Notes under the pieces: generated by a model
What the model was told of the DNA's origin: nothing
The model's database searches: none
The model's input: only the letters and a program-made list of their open reading frames with translations
Assembly: GCA_017472685.1 (NCBI GenBank)
Contig: JAFUOO010000004.1
Location: forward strand, 94,903-158,902
Direction: 5' to 3'
DNA from: Clostridia bacterium
GTDB lineage: Bacteria; Bacillota; Clostridia; UMGS1883
Length of the DNA stretch: 64,000 nt
Position numbers and translations under genes: made by a program
Part shown: positions 14,924-23,745 of the stretch, one piece after another
How positions within the stretch are numbered: the stretch's first letter is position 1
Layout: each line of letters begins with the position of its first letter

Positions 14924-14948
14924 CATTTTTGTTTTATAAGAGTATAAT
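14920..14948 (+). promoter_or_regulatory. Promoter of the AEC transporter-aroQ unit
   Basis: TTGACA (14920-14925), a 17-base spacer and TATAAT (14943-14948): a perfect vegetative consensus overlapping the sigK stop codon. Confidence 0.85.
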
Positions 14949-14975
14949 TATCTGCAAAAGATAAGGAGGATTTTC

Positions 14976-15914
14976 ATGGAAGGTCTTTTCGTTATAATAG
15001 AAAAAATAGCCTATATAGGCATCATGATACTCATTGGCTTCATATGCGAAAAAACACTCTTTGTAAAGAACATTACAAACTCTGTTTCGGGCATTATTAA
15101 AAACATAACACTGCCGTGTCTGCTTTTAACAAGCCTCATAAGCAACACCTTGGACGCCTCAAAGGCTAAAAACGGCGCACTTATTATCGGCATAGGTCTG
15201 TGCGCAATTGTTATAATGATGCTTATCGGCAACCTGTGGGGGAAAGTACTCAAGCTCGATAACGGCAAGCGCGGCATACAGATTGCAATGGGCTCCTTTG
15301 GTAATGTGGCATTTTTAGGCTATCCCTTAATTCAGGCGCTCTTAGGCGACGAAGGGCTTTTATATGCCGTCTTTTATAACCTTGTAAACGACGGTCTGCT
15401 CTGGAGCTTCGGGCTCAGCGCCATAAGCGGTGAAAAAGGGCTCAAAAAGCTTAAAAACATGCTCAATATCTGTACGCTTTCCTTTGCAGTAGGGCTTGTA
15501 ATGCTCATTCTGGGCTTAAAGCTTCCCGCTGTTTTACACGAGTCACTTGCATCGGTGGGCAGTGCAACAACGCCTCTTTCCATGCTCTTTATAGGTGCAA
15601 CAATGGCGCGTGCTGATGTAATAAGCGCTCTTAAGCGCCCTGCGGTGTATCTTTTGACCTTTACAAAAATGGTTGCAATGCCCCTTGTAATTATATTTCT
15701 GCTGGCATTTTTCTTAAAGGGCACAATGAACATTACCGCCATGATGACCCTTGTGCTGCAGGTGGCAATGCCCGCTCAGACAATGGTTGCCATACTTGCA
15801 AAGGAGTATGACCTGGACTCCAAGTATGCAGTTGAGGTTATATTTATAACAACGGTGTTTGCCCTTGTGAGCCTGCCCGTAATTTATCAGTTTGCAATGA
15901 ATATTTTGGGATAA
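14976..15914 (+). CDS. AEC family (auxin efflux carrier-type) transporter
   Basis: A 312-aa membrane protein with about ten hydrophobic segments in two five-helix halves, the normal size for bacterial AEC transporters. Family features include the early NITLPCLLLTSLIS segment, the GSFGNVAFLGYPLIQALLG helix and the late MPAQTMVAILAKEYD stretch. Members move organic acids or amino acids; the substrate here is unknown. ATG follows AAGGAGG. AroQ starts 20 bases later, so the pair is likely one transcript, although a metabolic link is not obvious. Confidence 0.9.
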   Translation: MEGLFVIIEKIAYIGIMILIGFICEKTLFVKNITNSVSGIIKNITLPCLLLTSLISNTLDASKAKNGALIIGIGLCAIVIMMLIGNLWGKVLKLDNGKRGIQIAMGSFGNVAFLGYPLIQALLGDEGLLYAVFYNLVNDGLLWSFGLSAISGEKGLKKLKNMLNICTLSFAVGLVMLILGLKLPAVLHESLASVGSATTPLSMLFIGATMARADVISALKRPAVYLLTFTKMVAMPLVIIFLLAFFLKGTMNITAMMTLVLQVAMPAQTMVAILAKEYDLDSKYAVEVIFITTVFALVSLPVIYQFAMNILG

Positions 15915-15934
15915 ACGAAAGGAAGAAAAACAAT

Positions 15935-16375
15935 ATGAAATTACTACTCATAAACGGACCTAATATGAATATGCTGGGCATCCGTCAGCCGGAAATTTAC
16001 GGCAGTGACACCTTGGAAACAATTGAAACACTTACCGTAAACAAGGCAAAGGAGCTTGGATGCGAAATGGACTGCTTCCAGTCCAACCACGAGGGCGCCA
16101 TAATCGACAAAATACACGAAGCCTACGGAAAGTATGACGGCATTGTCATAAATCCTGCGGCGTATACCCACTACAGCTACGCCATTGCCGACGCACTTGG
16201 TGCAGTGGCTATTCCTGCAATTGAGATACATATGTCTGACATTCACTCCCGTGAAAGCTTCCGCGCAAACAGCGTAACCCTCCCTTACTGCATAGGTCAG
16301 GTTGCAGGCTACGGCAAAGACAGCTATGCCATGGGCGTTGAAAAACTTGTTGAACATATCAAAGGAGCAAAATAA
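15935..16375 (+). CDS. aroQ: 3-dehydroquinate dehydratase, type II
   Basis: Converts 3-dehydroquinate to 3-dehydroshikimate in the shikimate pathway for aromatic amino acids. The 146-aa length is typical of the dodecameric type II enzyme. Motifs are GPNMNMLGIRQPEIYG with catalytic Tyr22, the flexible-lid Arg17, FQSNHEG, NPAAYTHYS and EIHMSDIHSRESFR with the catalytic His. ATG follows AAAGGAAG. It stands alone here, not in a shikimate cluster, and ends in a terminator that includes its stop codon. Confidence 0.96.
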   Translation: MKLLLINGPNMNMLGIRQPEIYGSDTLETIETLTVNKAKELGCEMDCFQSNHEGAIIDKIHEAYGKYDGIVINPAAYTHYSYAIADALGAVAIPAIEIHMSDIHSRESFRANSVTLPYCIGQVAGYGKDSYAMGVEKLVEHIKGAK

Positions 16376-16392
16376 TATTTTGCTCCTTTTTT
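16361..16392 (+). terminator. Rho-independent terminator of aroQ
   Basis: AAAGGAGCAAAATA pairs with TATTTTGCTCCTTT (14 bp) across a one-base centre, ending in a T-run. The stop codon lies within the stem. Confidence 0.8.
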
Positions 16393-16416
16393 AATTATGC
16401 CGAAAGGCAAACTTCG

Positions 16417-16448
16417 TATGCCGCTAACAAAATTTTGTTAGCGGCATA
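16417..16448 (+). promoter_or_regulatory. Perfect 32-bp palindrome upstream of yunB
   Basis: TATGCCGCTAACAAAA is followed directly by its exact reverse complement. There is no following T-run, so it is not a standard terminator; it lies 20 bases before yunB and may be an operator or a transcript-stabilising hairpin. Confidence 0.55.
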
Positions 16449-16468
16449 TAATATACCGAGGTGCTTAT

Positions 16469-17149
16469 ATGAGACTTAGCATTGTATCAATTTATGACAA
16501 AAAGAGCCCCTTTGGCTTTTTGTGGTACATACTTTTCGCCTTGGTCATATTCATTGCTCTTTTTATCTGGGTAAACATAAAGGTCAGGCCCTTTGTTGTG
16601 TCGGTGACACAGGGCTACGCGGAAAACATTGCGTCAAACACTCTTAACGCCATTATCGACGAAGCCATGAAGGAAAAGGAATACAGCTTTGTAAATGTTA
16701 TAAACGACTCGCAGCAAAGGGTTGTTGCCGTAACCATGAACAGCGCCGACACAAACCTTTTCATGACAAAAATATCCATAGGCTTAAAAAACCGCATAGC
16801 GGACATGGACGAAATCGAAGCAAGAATCCCTCTTGGCAACTTTCTGCCGTACCCGTTTCTTGCAGGGCTGGGGCCTGAGGTGCCTGTCAAGTTTCTCATC
16901 CTGGCAAACACTGCTGTAAATGCAAAGGAAAATTTTGTGTCAAAGGGCATAAACCAAAGCCTGTACACCCTCTCGCTTCACGTTGTGACCGATGTGGGAA
17001 TATACATCCCCGCAATGCACTCGTCGGTAAGGGTGGAAAGCGAGGTGCCCATTGTGCAAACGGTCATTGTAGGCTCCGTTCCCGACAGCTATACAAACGT
17101 TGAAGGCATGGAAGGCAACCTTCAGGACACCGTGCTTGACATAGAGTAA
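16469..17149 (+). CDS. yunB: Sporulation protein YunB
   Basis: A 226-aa protein with one N-terminal membrane helix (about 17-38: FLWYILFALVIFIALFIWVN) and an extracytoplasmic domain. The YunB signature is visible: a RIPLGN...PFLAGLGPEVPVKFL stretch and the later VPIVQTVIVGSVPDSYTNVEG block (shortened here). In Bacillus subtilis the gene is sigma-E dependent and needed for proper spore formation; the same mother-cell role is likely here. ATG follows GAGGTGC. With SigK nearby this supports a spore-forming host. Confidence 0.9.
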   Translation: MRLSIVSIYDKKSPFGFLWYILFALVIFIALFIWVNIKVRPFVVSVTQGYAENIASNTLNAIIDEAMKEKEYSFVNVINDSQQRVVAVTMNSADTNLFMTKISIGLKNRIADMDEIEARIPLGNFLPYPFLAGLGPEVPVKFLILANTAVNAKENFVSKGINQSLYTLSLHVVTDVGIYIPAMHSSVRVESEVPIVQTVIVGSVPDSYTNVEGMEGNLQDTVLDIE

Positions 17150-17190
17150 TAAAATTTGCTTTATATAGGCTGTAAAACGCAAATATTCTC

Positions 17191-17219
17191 TTGACAGAGG
17201 GATATAAAAGTATTAAAAT
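17191..17219 (+). promoter_or_regulatory. Promoter of ptsH
   Basis: TTGACA (17191-17196), a 17-base spacer and TAAAAT (17214-17219), 35 bases before the HPr start. Confidence 0.8.
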
Positions 17220-17254
17220 GTTAATAATAAATAAGACTGTTAGGAGAAAAGACT

Positions 17255-17518
17255 ATGGTAGTTAAACAGGTAGTTGTACAGAATCAGGTCGGTCTTCATG
17301 CTCGCCCGGTTACATTTTTCATTCAGAAGGCAAACGAATTCAAGTCAAGCATCTGGGTTGAAAAGGAAAACAAAAAGGTAAACGCAAAGAGCTTGCTCGG
17401 CGTTCTTTCCTTAGGCGTTGCACGCGGCATGGAAATCACCATCAGTGCAGAGGGCGAGGACGAACAGGCAGCTGTTGATGCTCTTGAAGCGCTTATCGAT
17501 TCTAACTTTGAAGAATAA
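17255..17518 (+). CDS. ptsH: Phosphocarrier protein HPr
   Basis: Transfers phosphate from enzyme I to sugar-specific PTS enzymes, and when phosphorylated on Ser46 acts with CcpA in carbon catabolite control. The 87-aa protein carries the active His15 in VGLHARP and Ser46 in NAKSLLGVLSLG, so it is HPr rather than Crh, which lacks His15. ATG follows TAGGAG. It is a single-gene unit with its own promoter and is not next to ptsI. Confidence 0.93.
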   Translation: MVVKQVVVQNQVGLHARPVTFFIQKANEFKSSIWVEKENKKVNAKSLLGVLSLGVARGMEITISAEGEDEQAAVDALEALIDSNFEE

Positions 17519-17527
17519 TGAATTATA

Positions 17528-17557
17528 AAGGCAGTTTTGCAGTGGTAAAACTGCCTT
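17528..17557 (+). terminator. Probable terminator of ptsH
   Basis: An 11-bp stem AAGGCAGTTTT/AAAACTGCCTT (17528-17538 with 17547-17557); the T-run is weak. Confidence 0.55.
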
Positions 17558-17583
17558 ATTAAATATCTAAGGGAGGTTTATAA

Positions 17584-19989
17584 ATGAACAGAGTAAAGTT
17601 AAACTTTGACCAGAATTGGGACTTTTACGCAGGCAACATTGACGTACAGTACGCAATCAAGGCAGGCTGCACAGGTGGCGTTACCGTGTGCGACAAGCGT
17701 GCAGATGGCGAATGGCTTGCAATTGCATATAACGACAAAGAGGTTGAGGTAAAGCTTGACAAGTCGCTTCTCAAAAAGGTTAATCTGCCTCACGACTGGG
17801 TTGTTGAGGGCAATTTCTCCAAAAATGAATGGGATGCTCAGGGCTACCTCAAGCAGGGCATAGGCTGCTACAGAAAGGAATTTGACCTTCCCGAGGAATA
17901 CCGTGGCAAGGTAGTGTCCATTGAATTTGACGGCGTTTCCAGAAACGCAACAGTTTGGGTGAACGGTCACCTCATCGGCAGCCATTTTTCCGGCTATTCC
18001 TCCTTCTCCTACGACATTTCGGAATATCTCAAGTACGGCGAGGAAGGCACAAACTGCATTTTCGTAAAGGTTGAAGCCGATAATTACGAGGGCTGGTGGT
18101 ACGAGGGTGCAGGCATTTACCGTCATACGTATATCACAGTAACAGACAAGCTCCACGTTAAAAAGTGGGGTACATATATCACAACACCCGCTGTAAGCGA
18201 AACCGAGGCAACAGTTGATGTTGAAACAACCGTTGTGAACAAGTTCGCCAATGGTGAAAAGGCAGTTTTAGAAACAACCATCTACGACAAAGCCGGCGCA
18301 GAATGTGCTCAGGGCTCAGTTGAGTTCCAGGTTGGCATGCTGGACGAGGCTTGCTTAAAGCAGAGTCTTACTGTTAAAAACCCCATGCTCTGGGACATTG
18401 AAAGCCCCAACCTCTATACTGCAGAAACAATCATTCTTCAGGACGGCAACGTTATTGACACATACCAGAGCACCTTTGGTATCAGAACACTTGCCTTCAC
18501 CAAGGAAGGCTTCTTCCTCAACGGCAAGCACGTTGAAGTAAAGGGCACCTGTAACCATCAGGACTTTGCAGGCATAGGTGTTGCGCTTCCCGATTCCATC
18601 AATGAGTTCAAAATTAAAAAGCTCAAGGAAATGGGCTCCAACGCATACCGCTGTTCGCATCATCCGCCCACACCCGAGCTTTTGGACGCTTGCGACCGCC
18701 TTGGTATGCTTGTTATGGACGAGAACAGAAAGCTCGACTGTACAGACCGTGGCATTGAAGACCTCACAAGCCTTCTTTACCGCGACAGAAACCACCCCTC
18801 AGTATTCATGTGGTGTTTAGATAACGAGGAAGTAATCCTCGGCACAATCATCGGCAAGAGAATTGAGCAGAGGCTTCGTGAAATCACACACAAGCTTGAC
18901 CCCACACGTCCCACAACAGTTGCCATGAACCACGGCTGGAACGAAAACAACTATTGGGAATGTATGGACATTGTGGGCTACAACTACGGTCAGAGAAACG
19001 GTAGCCAGTATCTTAAGGACCTGGAAGCTTACCCCGACAGAATGACAATCTGTACAGAATCCACCTCCAGCACAACAACACGCGGCATTTACGAAGCGGA
19101 TGTTGAAAAGGGCTACTGCACCTCTTACGAAACAAACCTCGCGTCCTGGTGCTGTACACATGAACGCAGCTGGATTGACTACAAGAATAACCCCCGTCTT
19201 ACAGGCATTTTCGTATGGACAGGCTTTGACTATCGCGGCGAGCCCACACCCTACGCATGGCCCTGTATCAATTCTCACTTCGGTATTATGGACACCTGCG
19301 GTCTTCCAAAGGACGGCTACTTCTACTACAAGGCAATGTGGAAGGATGAGCCTTCTATCCACTTCATGCCCCATTGGGACCTTAAGGAAGAGGGCGAGGA
19401 TGTTTGCGTAAGGGTAGTTACAAACTGCGAAACAGTTGAGCTTATCTTAAACGGCAAGAGCCTTGGCGAAAAGGAAATGGTTAAGTACGCTCATGTCGAC
19501 TTTGATGTTAAGTACGAGGCAGGCGAGATTAAGGCTATAGGTAAAAATGGTGGCGTTCCCGTTTGCGAATGCGTAAGAAGAACATCGGGTCACGCATATA
19601 AGGTTGTGCTTGAGCCCGACAGAACACAAATGACAGCTGACGGCTGTGACGCAATTGTGGTTTATGCAAAAATTTACGACGAAAAGGGCGATGTAGTTTC
19701 CTTTGCAGATAACGAAGTACGCTTCAAGGTTGATGGTAGCGCTAACATTATCGGCGTAGGTAACGGCGACCCCTCAAGCTTAGAGCCCGATAAGGCAACA
19801 CCCCTTAAGGACTTCAGACAGCGTCCCATTTCACTTGACACCTATAACCCCGACAAGCAGAACAAGCGCAGAGCCTTTAACGGTGCTTGTATGGTAATTC
19901 TGCAGTCAAATGGCGAAGCAGGCGAGGTTAAGCTCACAGCAAGAGCAAACGGCCTGGTAAGTGATACAATTACAATAACAGCTGAATAA
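17584..19989 (+). CDS. Glycoside hydrolase family 2 beta-galactosidase-like enzyme
   Basis: An 801-aa GH2 enzyme. The N-terminal sugar-binding jelly roll (about 25-205) shows VNLPHDWVVEG and the GCYRKEFDLPEEYRGK entry; an Ig-like domain follows (about 210-305), then a TIM barrel (about 310-600) with acid/base Glu415 after Asn414 (WCLDNEE) and nucleophile Glu492 (TICTEST), then two further beta domains (DUF4982 and an Ig-like domain, about 610-801). No signal peptide, so it is cytoplasmic. It most likely releases galactose or another sugar from short oligosaccharides; exact specificity cannot be read. ATG follows GGGAGG. No transporter sits beside it. Confidence 0.92.
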   Translation: MNRVKLNFDQNWDFYAGNIDVQYAIKAGCTGGVTVCDKRADGEWLAIAYNDKEVEVKLDKSLLKKVNLPHDWVVEGNFSKNEWDAQGYLKQGIGCYRKEFDLPEEYRGKVVSIEFDGVSRNATVWVNGHLIGSHFSGYSSFSYDISEYLKYGEEGTNCIFVKVEADNYEGWWYEGAGIYRHTYITVTDKLHVKKWGTYITTPAVSETEATVDVETTVVNKFANGEKAVLETTIYDKAGAECAQGSVEFQVGMLDEACLKQSLTVKNPMLWDIESPNLYTAETIILQDGNVIDTYQSTFGIRTLAFTKEGFFLNGKHVEVKGTCNHQDFAGIGVALPDSINEFKIKKLKEMGSNAYRCSHHPPTPELLDACDRLGMLVMDENRKLDCTDRGIEDLTSLLYRDRNHPSVFMWCLDNEEVILGTIIGKRIEQRLREITHKLDPTRPTTVAMNHGWNENNYWECMDIVGYNYGQRNGSQYLKDLEAYPDRMTICTESTSSTTTRGIYEADVEKGYCTSYETNLASWCCTHERSWIDYKNNPRLTGIFVWTGFDYRGEPTPYAWPCINSHFGIMDTCGLPKDGYFYYKAMWKDEPSIHFMPHWDLKEEGEDVCVRVVTNCETVELILNGKSLGEKEMVKYAHVDFDVKYEAGEIKAIGKNGGVPVCECVRRTSGHAYKVVLEPDRTQMTADGCDAIVVYAKIYDEKGDVVSFADNEVRFKVDGSANIIGVGNGDPSSLEPDKATPLKDFRQRPISLDTYNPDKQNKRRAFNGACMVILQSNGEAGEVKLTARANGLVSDTITITAE

Positions 19990-19990
19990 T

Positions 19991-20021
19991 AAAAAGTGAG
20001 TGCGTTTGCACTCACTTTTTT
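19991..20021. terminator. Bidirectional terminator between GH2 and P1 peptidase
   Basis: AAAAAGTGAGTGC pairs with GCACTCACTTTTT around GTTT. A and T runs on both sides let it serve both convergent genes. Confidence 0.85.
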
Positions 20022-20023
20022 GT

Positions 20024-20992
20024 TTACATAAAGCTTTTAGCGCTCTTCAATCCATAAGCCTCGTCGGCACTTAAAACGGCGTTGTTTATTGCCTTTGCCA
20101 TAACATAGGAGGCAAGAGAGCCCAATATATCTTGATTGAAATCAACATCTCCCACAGAAAGGGCGTACACACTGTCGCCGTCCATGGATGTGTTAACGGG
20201 GCGTATTGTGCGCACAATGCCGTTTGACGCAAGCCTTGCCAGCTTGTTTGCCTGCGCCTTGTCCATTTTTGCGTTTGTTATAACGGCACCGATTGTTGTG
20301 TTCTGCACTGATGCGGCTGCTAACTGAAGCATTTTAAAAATCTCCTCTTCGCTGGAGACCATGGATGATTTATCGGCAGAGAGAAGCCCTGCAAGCTCCT
20401 TTTTACTGTCAACCTCGTACACATCACCGATAGCGTTCACAATAACAATTGCGCCTATTTTAACACCGTTTATTTCAACTGCATATGTGCCCAGACCCGA
20501 TTTCATGCTGCGCTCCAAGCCCATAAACTTGCCCACGGTTGCACCACAGCCGCCGCCCACATTGCCCTGCACGTCAAGATTTTTTTCGCTGTTAAGACAG
20601 GCTCTATAGCCCATGGTGCTATCCGGGCGCACAGAAGGGGAGGCGCAGGACAGGTCAAATATACACGAGCCCACAACAATGGGCACAACGCTATTACCTA
20701 CCTGAACGCCCTTGCCCTTTTCCTCTAAATATTTCATAATACCGCCTGCGGCATCCAGCCCGTAGGCGCTGCCGCCGCCAAGGAGGAGAGCGTTTATGCC
20801 GTCATTACTCATATTAGTGTCAAGGAGCTCTGTTTCACGGCTTGCGGGACCTCCGCCACGGATATCCACACCGCAGATAGCCTTCTCATCACAGACGATA
20901 ACCGTACAGCCTGTGCCGTTCTGAGCATCCTCTGCATGACCGATTTTAACGCCTTCAATGCTATTTAAGCTTATTTCCTTTAAAAAATCCAT
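20024..20992 (-). CDS. P1 family peptidase (DmpA/NylC-type, self-processing)
   Basis: A 322-aa N-terminal nucleophile hydrolase of the P1 peptidase family (L-aminopeptidase D-Ala-esterase/amidase, 6-aminohexanoate oligomer hydrolase). Motifs are GVKIGHAED near the start, DIRGGGPASRETELLDT, LLLGGGSAYGLDAA, GGGCGATVGKFMG, and the processing site QNTTIGAVITNA, where Thr232 should become the new N-terminal nucleophile after self-cleavage. The start at 20992 follows GGAGGTGTTGAT; an upstream GTG is less likely. It probably hydrolyses small peptides or amides in the cytoplasm. Single gene convergent with GH2. Confidence 0.9.
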   Translation of the reverse strand: MDFLKEISLNSIEGVKIGHAEDAQNGTGCTVIVCDEKAICGVDIRGGGPASRETELLDTNMSNDGINALLLGGGSAYGLDAAGGIMKYLEEKGKGVQVGNSVVPIVVGSCIFDLSCASPSVRPDSTMGYRACLNSEKNLDVQGNVGGGCGATVGKFMGLERSMKSGLGTYAVEINGVKIGAIVIVNAIGDVYEVDSKKELAGLLSADKSSMVSSEEEIFKMLQLAAASVQNTTIGAVITNAKMDKAQANKLARLASNGIVRTIRPVNTSMDGDSVYALSVGDVDFNQDILGSLASYVMAKAINNAVLSADEAYGLKSAKSFM

Positions 20993-21029
20993 ATCAACAC
21001 CTCCATGGCTTGATTTTACCACATTTTCA

Positions 21030-21058
21030 TTGATAAAACAACTTGAATATGTTAAAAT
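21030..21058 (+). promoter_or_regulatory. Promoter of uvrC
   Basis: TTGATA (21030-21035), a 17-base spacer and TAAAAT (21053-21058). No LexA box is visible here. Confidence 0.7.
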
Positions 21059-21081
21059 TAAAAAAAGTGAGGTGAAGGATG

Positions 21082-22908
21082 ATGTTTGAAGATAAAATAA
21101 AAAAACTGCCCGATTCCCCGGGTGTTTATATAATGAAAAACAAGGACGGCAAAATTATATACATCGGCAAGGCGAAGATTTTAAAGAACAGAGTAAAGCA
21201 ATATTTTCAATCATCAACTAACCACTCACCCAAGGTTAAGGCAATGGTACAAAACATTGCCGATTTTGACTACATTCTTTGCGACAGCGAGATGGAAGCC
21301 TTGGTTTTGGAGTGCAACCTCATAAAAGAGCACACACCAAAATACAACATCCTTTTAAAGGACGGCAAGCACTATCCCTATATAAAGCTCACCTTGAACG
21401 AGGACTATCCCAGAATGCTTTTTGTCAGGCGCATTGAGCACGACGGCGCTAAATATTTCGGTCCCTATCCCACAGGCTTCGGCATAAGTGAAACCTTCGA
21501 CATTGTAAAAGAGGTTTTTAAAATTGCCCACTGCAAAAAGCTTTTCCCCCGTGACATAGGCAAGGAAAGGCCGTGCCTGTATCATTCAATGGGTCGCTGT
21601 GTTGCGCCCTGCAGCGGCAAAATAACAAGCGATGAATATAAAGCCCTCTTTGGTGAGATTGACAAGTTCCTATCGGGCAGCGACAAGGAGCTTGTTGAAA
21701 AGCTCCGGGGCGAAATGAAGGAAGCGGCAGCCAACTTTGAATTTGAAAAGGCGGCGCTTTGCCGTGACAAAATCGAGGCGCTCAGAAATCTTTCCGAAAA
21801 GCAGAAGGTACTTAACGCCAAGGACGAGGACATGGATGTGCTGGCAGTATGCGTTGAGGACATTTTAGCCTCCGTTGAGCTTTTCACCATACGCGGCGGT
21901 AAGCTCATAGGCTCTCACTCCTTTGACATAAAGGGCGAGGGCACACTGGACGAGTGCGAGGTGCTCTCCGACTTTACCGACCAGTACTACACGGGCGATG
22001 TGTATGTGCCCAAGAGCATTTACCTTTCCCACCCAATCGGCTTTGAGGATGCACTTGCCGAGCTTTTAAGTGCTAAAAGAGGCAACAAGGTAAGCATAAA
22101 TGTGCCCAAAATAGGCGACAGAAAGAAAATTGTGGATATGGCGCTTAAAAACGCAAAGCACAATATTGAAAAAATGAAAACCGCCGAAATTAAAGAAAAA
22201 ATGAAAATGAACTCTCTTGTGGAGCTTGCAGAGGCTCTCAAGCTGGAGGTTATCCCCGACAGGATTGAAAGCTACGACATTTCCCACACCGCAGGCGAGG
22301 AAAACGTGGCGGCAATGGCTGTCTTCAAAAACGGCAAGCCAAGTAAGCGTGACTACAGAATTTTTAAAATAACTTCTGTTGAGGGTGCCGACGACATTGC
22401 CTGCCTTAAAGAGGCTCTCACACGGCGCTTTACCCACGAGGAGCGCGAGAAGGACGGCAAGTTCAAGGAGCTTCCCGACCTTATTTTGATGGACGGCGGC
22501 ATTGCTCAGCTTAACTGCGCAAACTCTGTTTTAAATTCGCTCGGGCTTGACATTCCTGTTTTCGGCATGGTCAAGGACGACAGGCATCGCACACGCGGAG
22601 TTGTGAATGAAATGGGCGAGGTGTACTTGAAGCCCACGGGCGGAGCAATACGCCTTGTTACCTACATTCAGGACGAGGTGCACAAAACCGCCATTGAATT
22701 CCACCGCAAAAGGCGCGAAAAGAAAATGCTTGGAAGCGAGCTTGAAAAAATAGACGGCATAGGCGAGGGCAAACGAAAGGCTCTCATGCTTTACTTTAAG
22801 AGCATTGATAAAATAAAAAAAGCCTCCGTTGAGGAGCTTTGTAAGGTTAAAGGCATAAGCGAAAGGCTTGCTTTAAACATTTTCGAGCACTTCAGAAAAG
22901 AGAATTGA
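21082..22908 (+). CDS. uvrC: Excinuclease ABC subunit C
   Basis: Makes both incisions in nucleotide excision repair with UvrA and UvrB. The 608-aa protein has the N-terminal GIY-YIG nuclease (about 10-95: PGVYIMKNKDGKIIYIGKAK), a Cys cluster region (KERPCLYHSMGRCVAPCSGK), the UvrB-binding UVR helix pair (about 195-230), the RNase H-like second nuclease (ESYDISHTAGEENVAAMAVF) and C-terminal helix-hairpin-helix motifs (KIDGIGEGKRKALM). Two ATGs are adjacent (21079, 21082); the second has better spacing to GAGGTGA. Confidence 0.96.
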   Translation: MFEDKIKKLPDSPGVYIMKNKDGKIIYIGKAKILKNRVKQYFQSSTNHSPKVKAMVQNIADFDYILCDSEMEALVLECNLIKEHTPKYNILLKDGKHYPYIKLTLNEDYPRMLFVRRIEHDGAKYFGPYPTGFGISETFDIVKEVFKIAHCKKLFPRDIGKERPCLYHSMGRCVAPCSGKITSDEYKALFGEIDKFLSGSDKELVEKLRGEMKEAAANFEFEKAALCRDKIEALRNLSEKQKVLNAKDEDMDVLAVCVEDILASVELFTIRGGKLIGSHSFDIKGEGTLDECEVLSDFTDQYYTGDVYVPKSIYLSHPIGFEDALAELLSAKRGNKVSINVPKIGDRKKIVDMALKNAKHNIEKMKTAEIKEKMKMNSLVELAEALKLEVIPDRIESYDISHTAGEENVAAMAVFKNGKPSKRDYRIFKITSVEGADDIACLKEALTRRFTHEEREKDGKFKELPDLILMDGGIAQLNCANSVLNSLGLDIPVFGMVKDDRHRTRGVVNEMGEVYLKPTGGAIRLVTYIQDEVHKTAIEFHRKRREKKMLGSELEKIDGIGEGKRKALMLYFKSIDKIKKASVEELCKVKGISERLALNIFEHFRKEN

Positions 22909-22948
22909 ACATTCAAAAATGTGGAAAAATAAACTTTTGTAAAAAACC

Positions 22949-22977
22949 TTGATTATTTGAAATATATGATGTATAAT
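22949..22977 (+). promoter_or_regulatory. Promoter of the sugar transferase gene
   Basis: TTGATT (22949-22954), a 17-base spacer and TATAAT (22972-22977). Confidence 0.8.
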
Positions 22978-23017
22978 GAACTTGTATGCGAACAAATAAC
23001 AAGTATTGGAGGCTGTT

Positions 23018-23695
23018 ATGAGTACGTTAACAAGAGAAGAAGTAGAAATACTTCGTAATGATTTAAAGACAAATTATTTGAAAAAGAAACGCGTGTACTG
23101 GAATTTTAAAAGAGCTTTTGACATTTGTGCTTCTTTGGGGGCAAGTATTGTTCTTTTAATTCCGCTGTGCATTGTGGCGCTTTTAATATTCCTTGACGAC
23201 CCTCACGGCAGTCCTATTTTCACACAGGACAGAGTGGGCAGGGACGGCAAGGTGTTCAAGTTCTACAAGTTCCGTTCAATGGTTGTAAACGCAGAGGATC
23301 TGCTTGACGATCTGCAGGAGCAGAACGAAAAAACAGGCCCTGTTTTCAAAATCAAGGACGACCCGAGAATTACACGCATCGGCAAGTTTATCAGAAAAAC
23401 AAGCATCGATGAGCTTCCCCAGCTTTTAAACATTTTAAAGGGCGACATGAGCGTTGTTGGTCCCAGACCTGCACTTCCCAAGGAAGTTGAGCAGTACGAC
23501 GAATATGCTTATCTCAGGCTGCTCATTACACCCGGTCTTACCTGCTATTGGCAGGTGCAGGACAATCGTGATGATATTACCTTCGACGAATGGATGGATA
23601 TGGACATCAAGTACATAAAAGAGCGTACCTTCTGGGGCGATATAAAGCTTATATTCAAAACCTTAAAGGTTGCCGTAACAGGTCAGGGTGCATAA
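23018..23695 (+). CDS. Sugar-1-phosphate transferase to undecaprenyl phosphate (bacterial sugar transferase family)
   Basis: A 225-aa monotopic membrane enzyme that would place the first sugar phosphate on undecaprenyl phosphate for exopolysaccharide or surface glycan synthesis. It has a single hydrophobic segment (about 30-52) and the family core: SPIFTQDRVGRDGKVFKFYK, FRSM, the catalytic Asp-Glu in TSIDELPQL, KGDMSVVGPRP, and PGLTCYWQVQ. ATG at 23018 follows TTGGAGG; an in-frame TTG lies in that site. It stands alone, without glycosyltransferase neighbours, so the glycan it starts is unknown. Confidence 0.92.
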   Translation: MSTLTREEVEILRNDLKTNYLKKKRVYWNFKRAFDICASLGASIVLLIPLCIVALLIFLDDPHGSPIFTQDRVGRDGKVFKFYKFRSMVVNAEDLLDDLQEQNEKTGPVFKIKDDPRITRIGKFIRKTSIDELPQLLNILKGDMSVVGPRPALPKEVEQYDEYAYLRLLITPGLTCYWQVQDNRDDITFDEWMDMDIKYIKERTFWGDIKLIFKTLKVAVTGQGA

Positions 23696-23700
23696 AATTC

Positions 23701-23726
23701 AAAGCGTGCCGTTTTGGCACGCTTTA
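23701..23726 (+). terminator. Probable terminator
   Basis: A 10-bp stem AAAGCGTGCC/GGCACGCTTT (23701-23710 with 23716-23725), with a short T-run within the arm. Confidence 0.65.
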
Positions 23727-23745
23727 GTTATGAGAGGATATTTTT

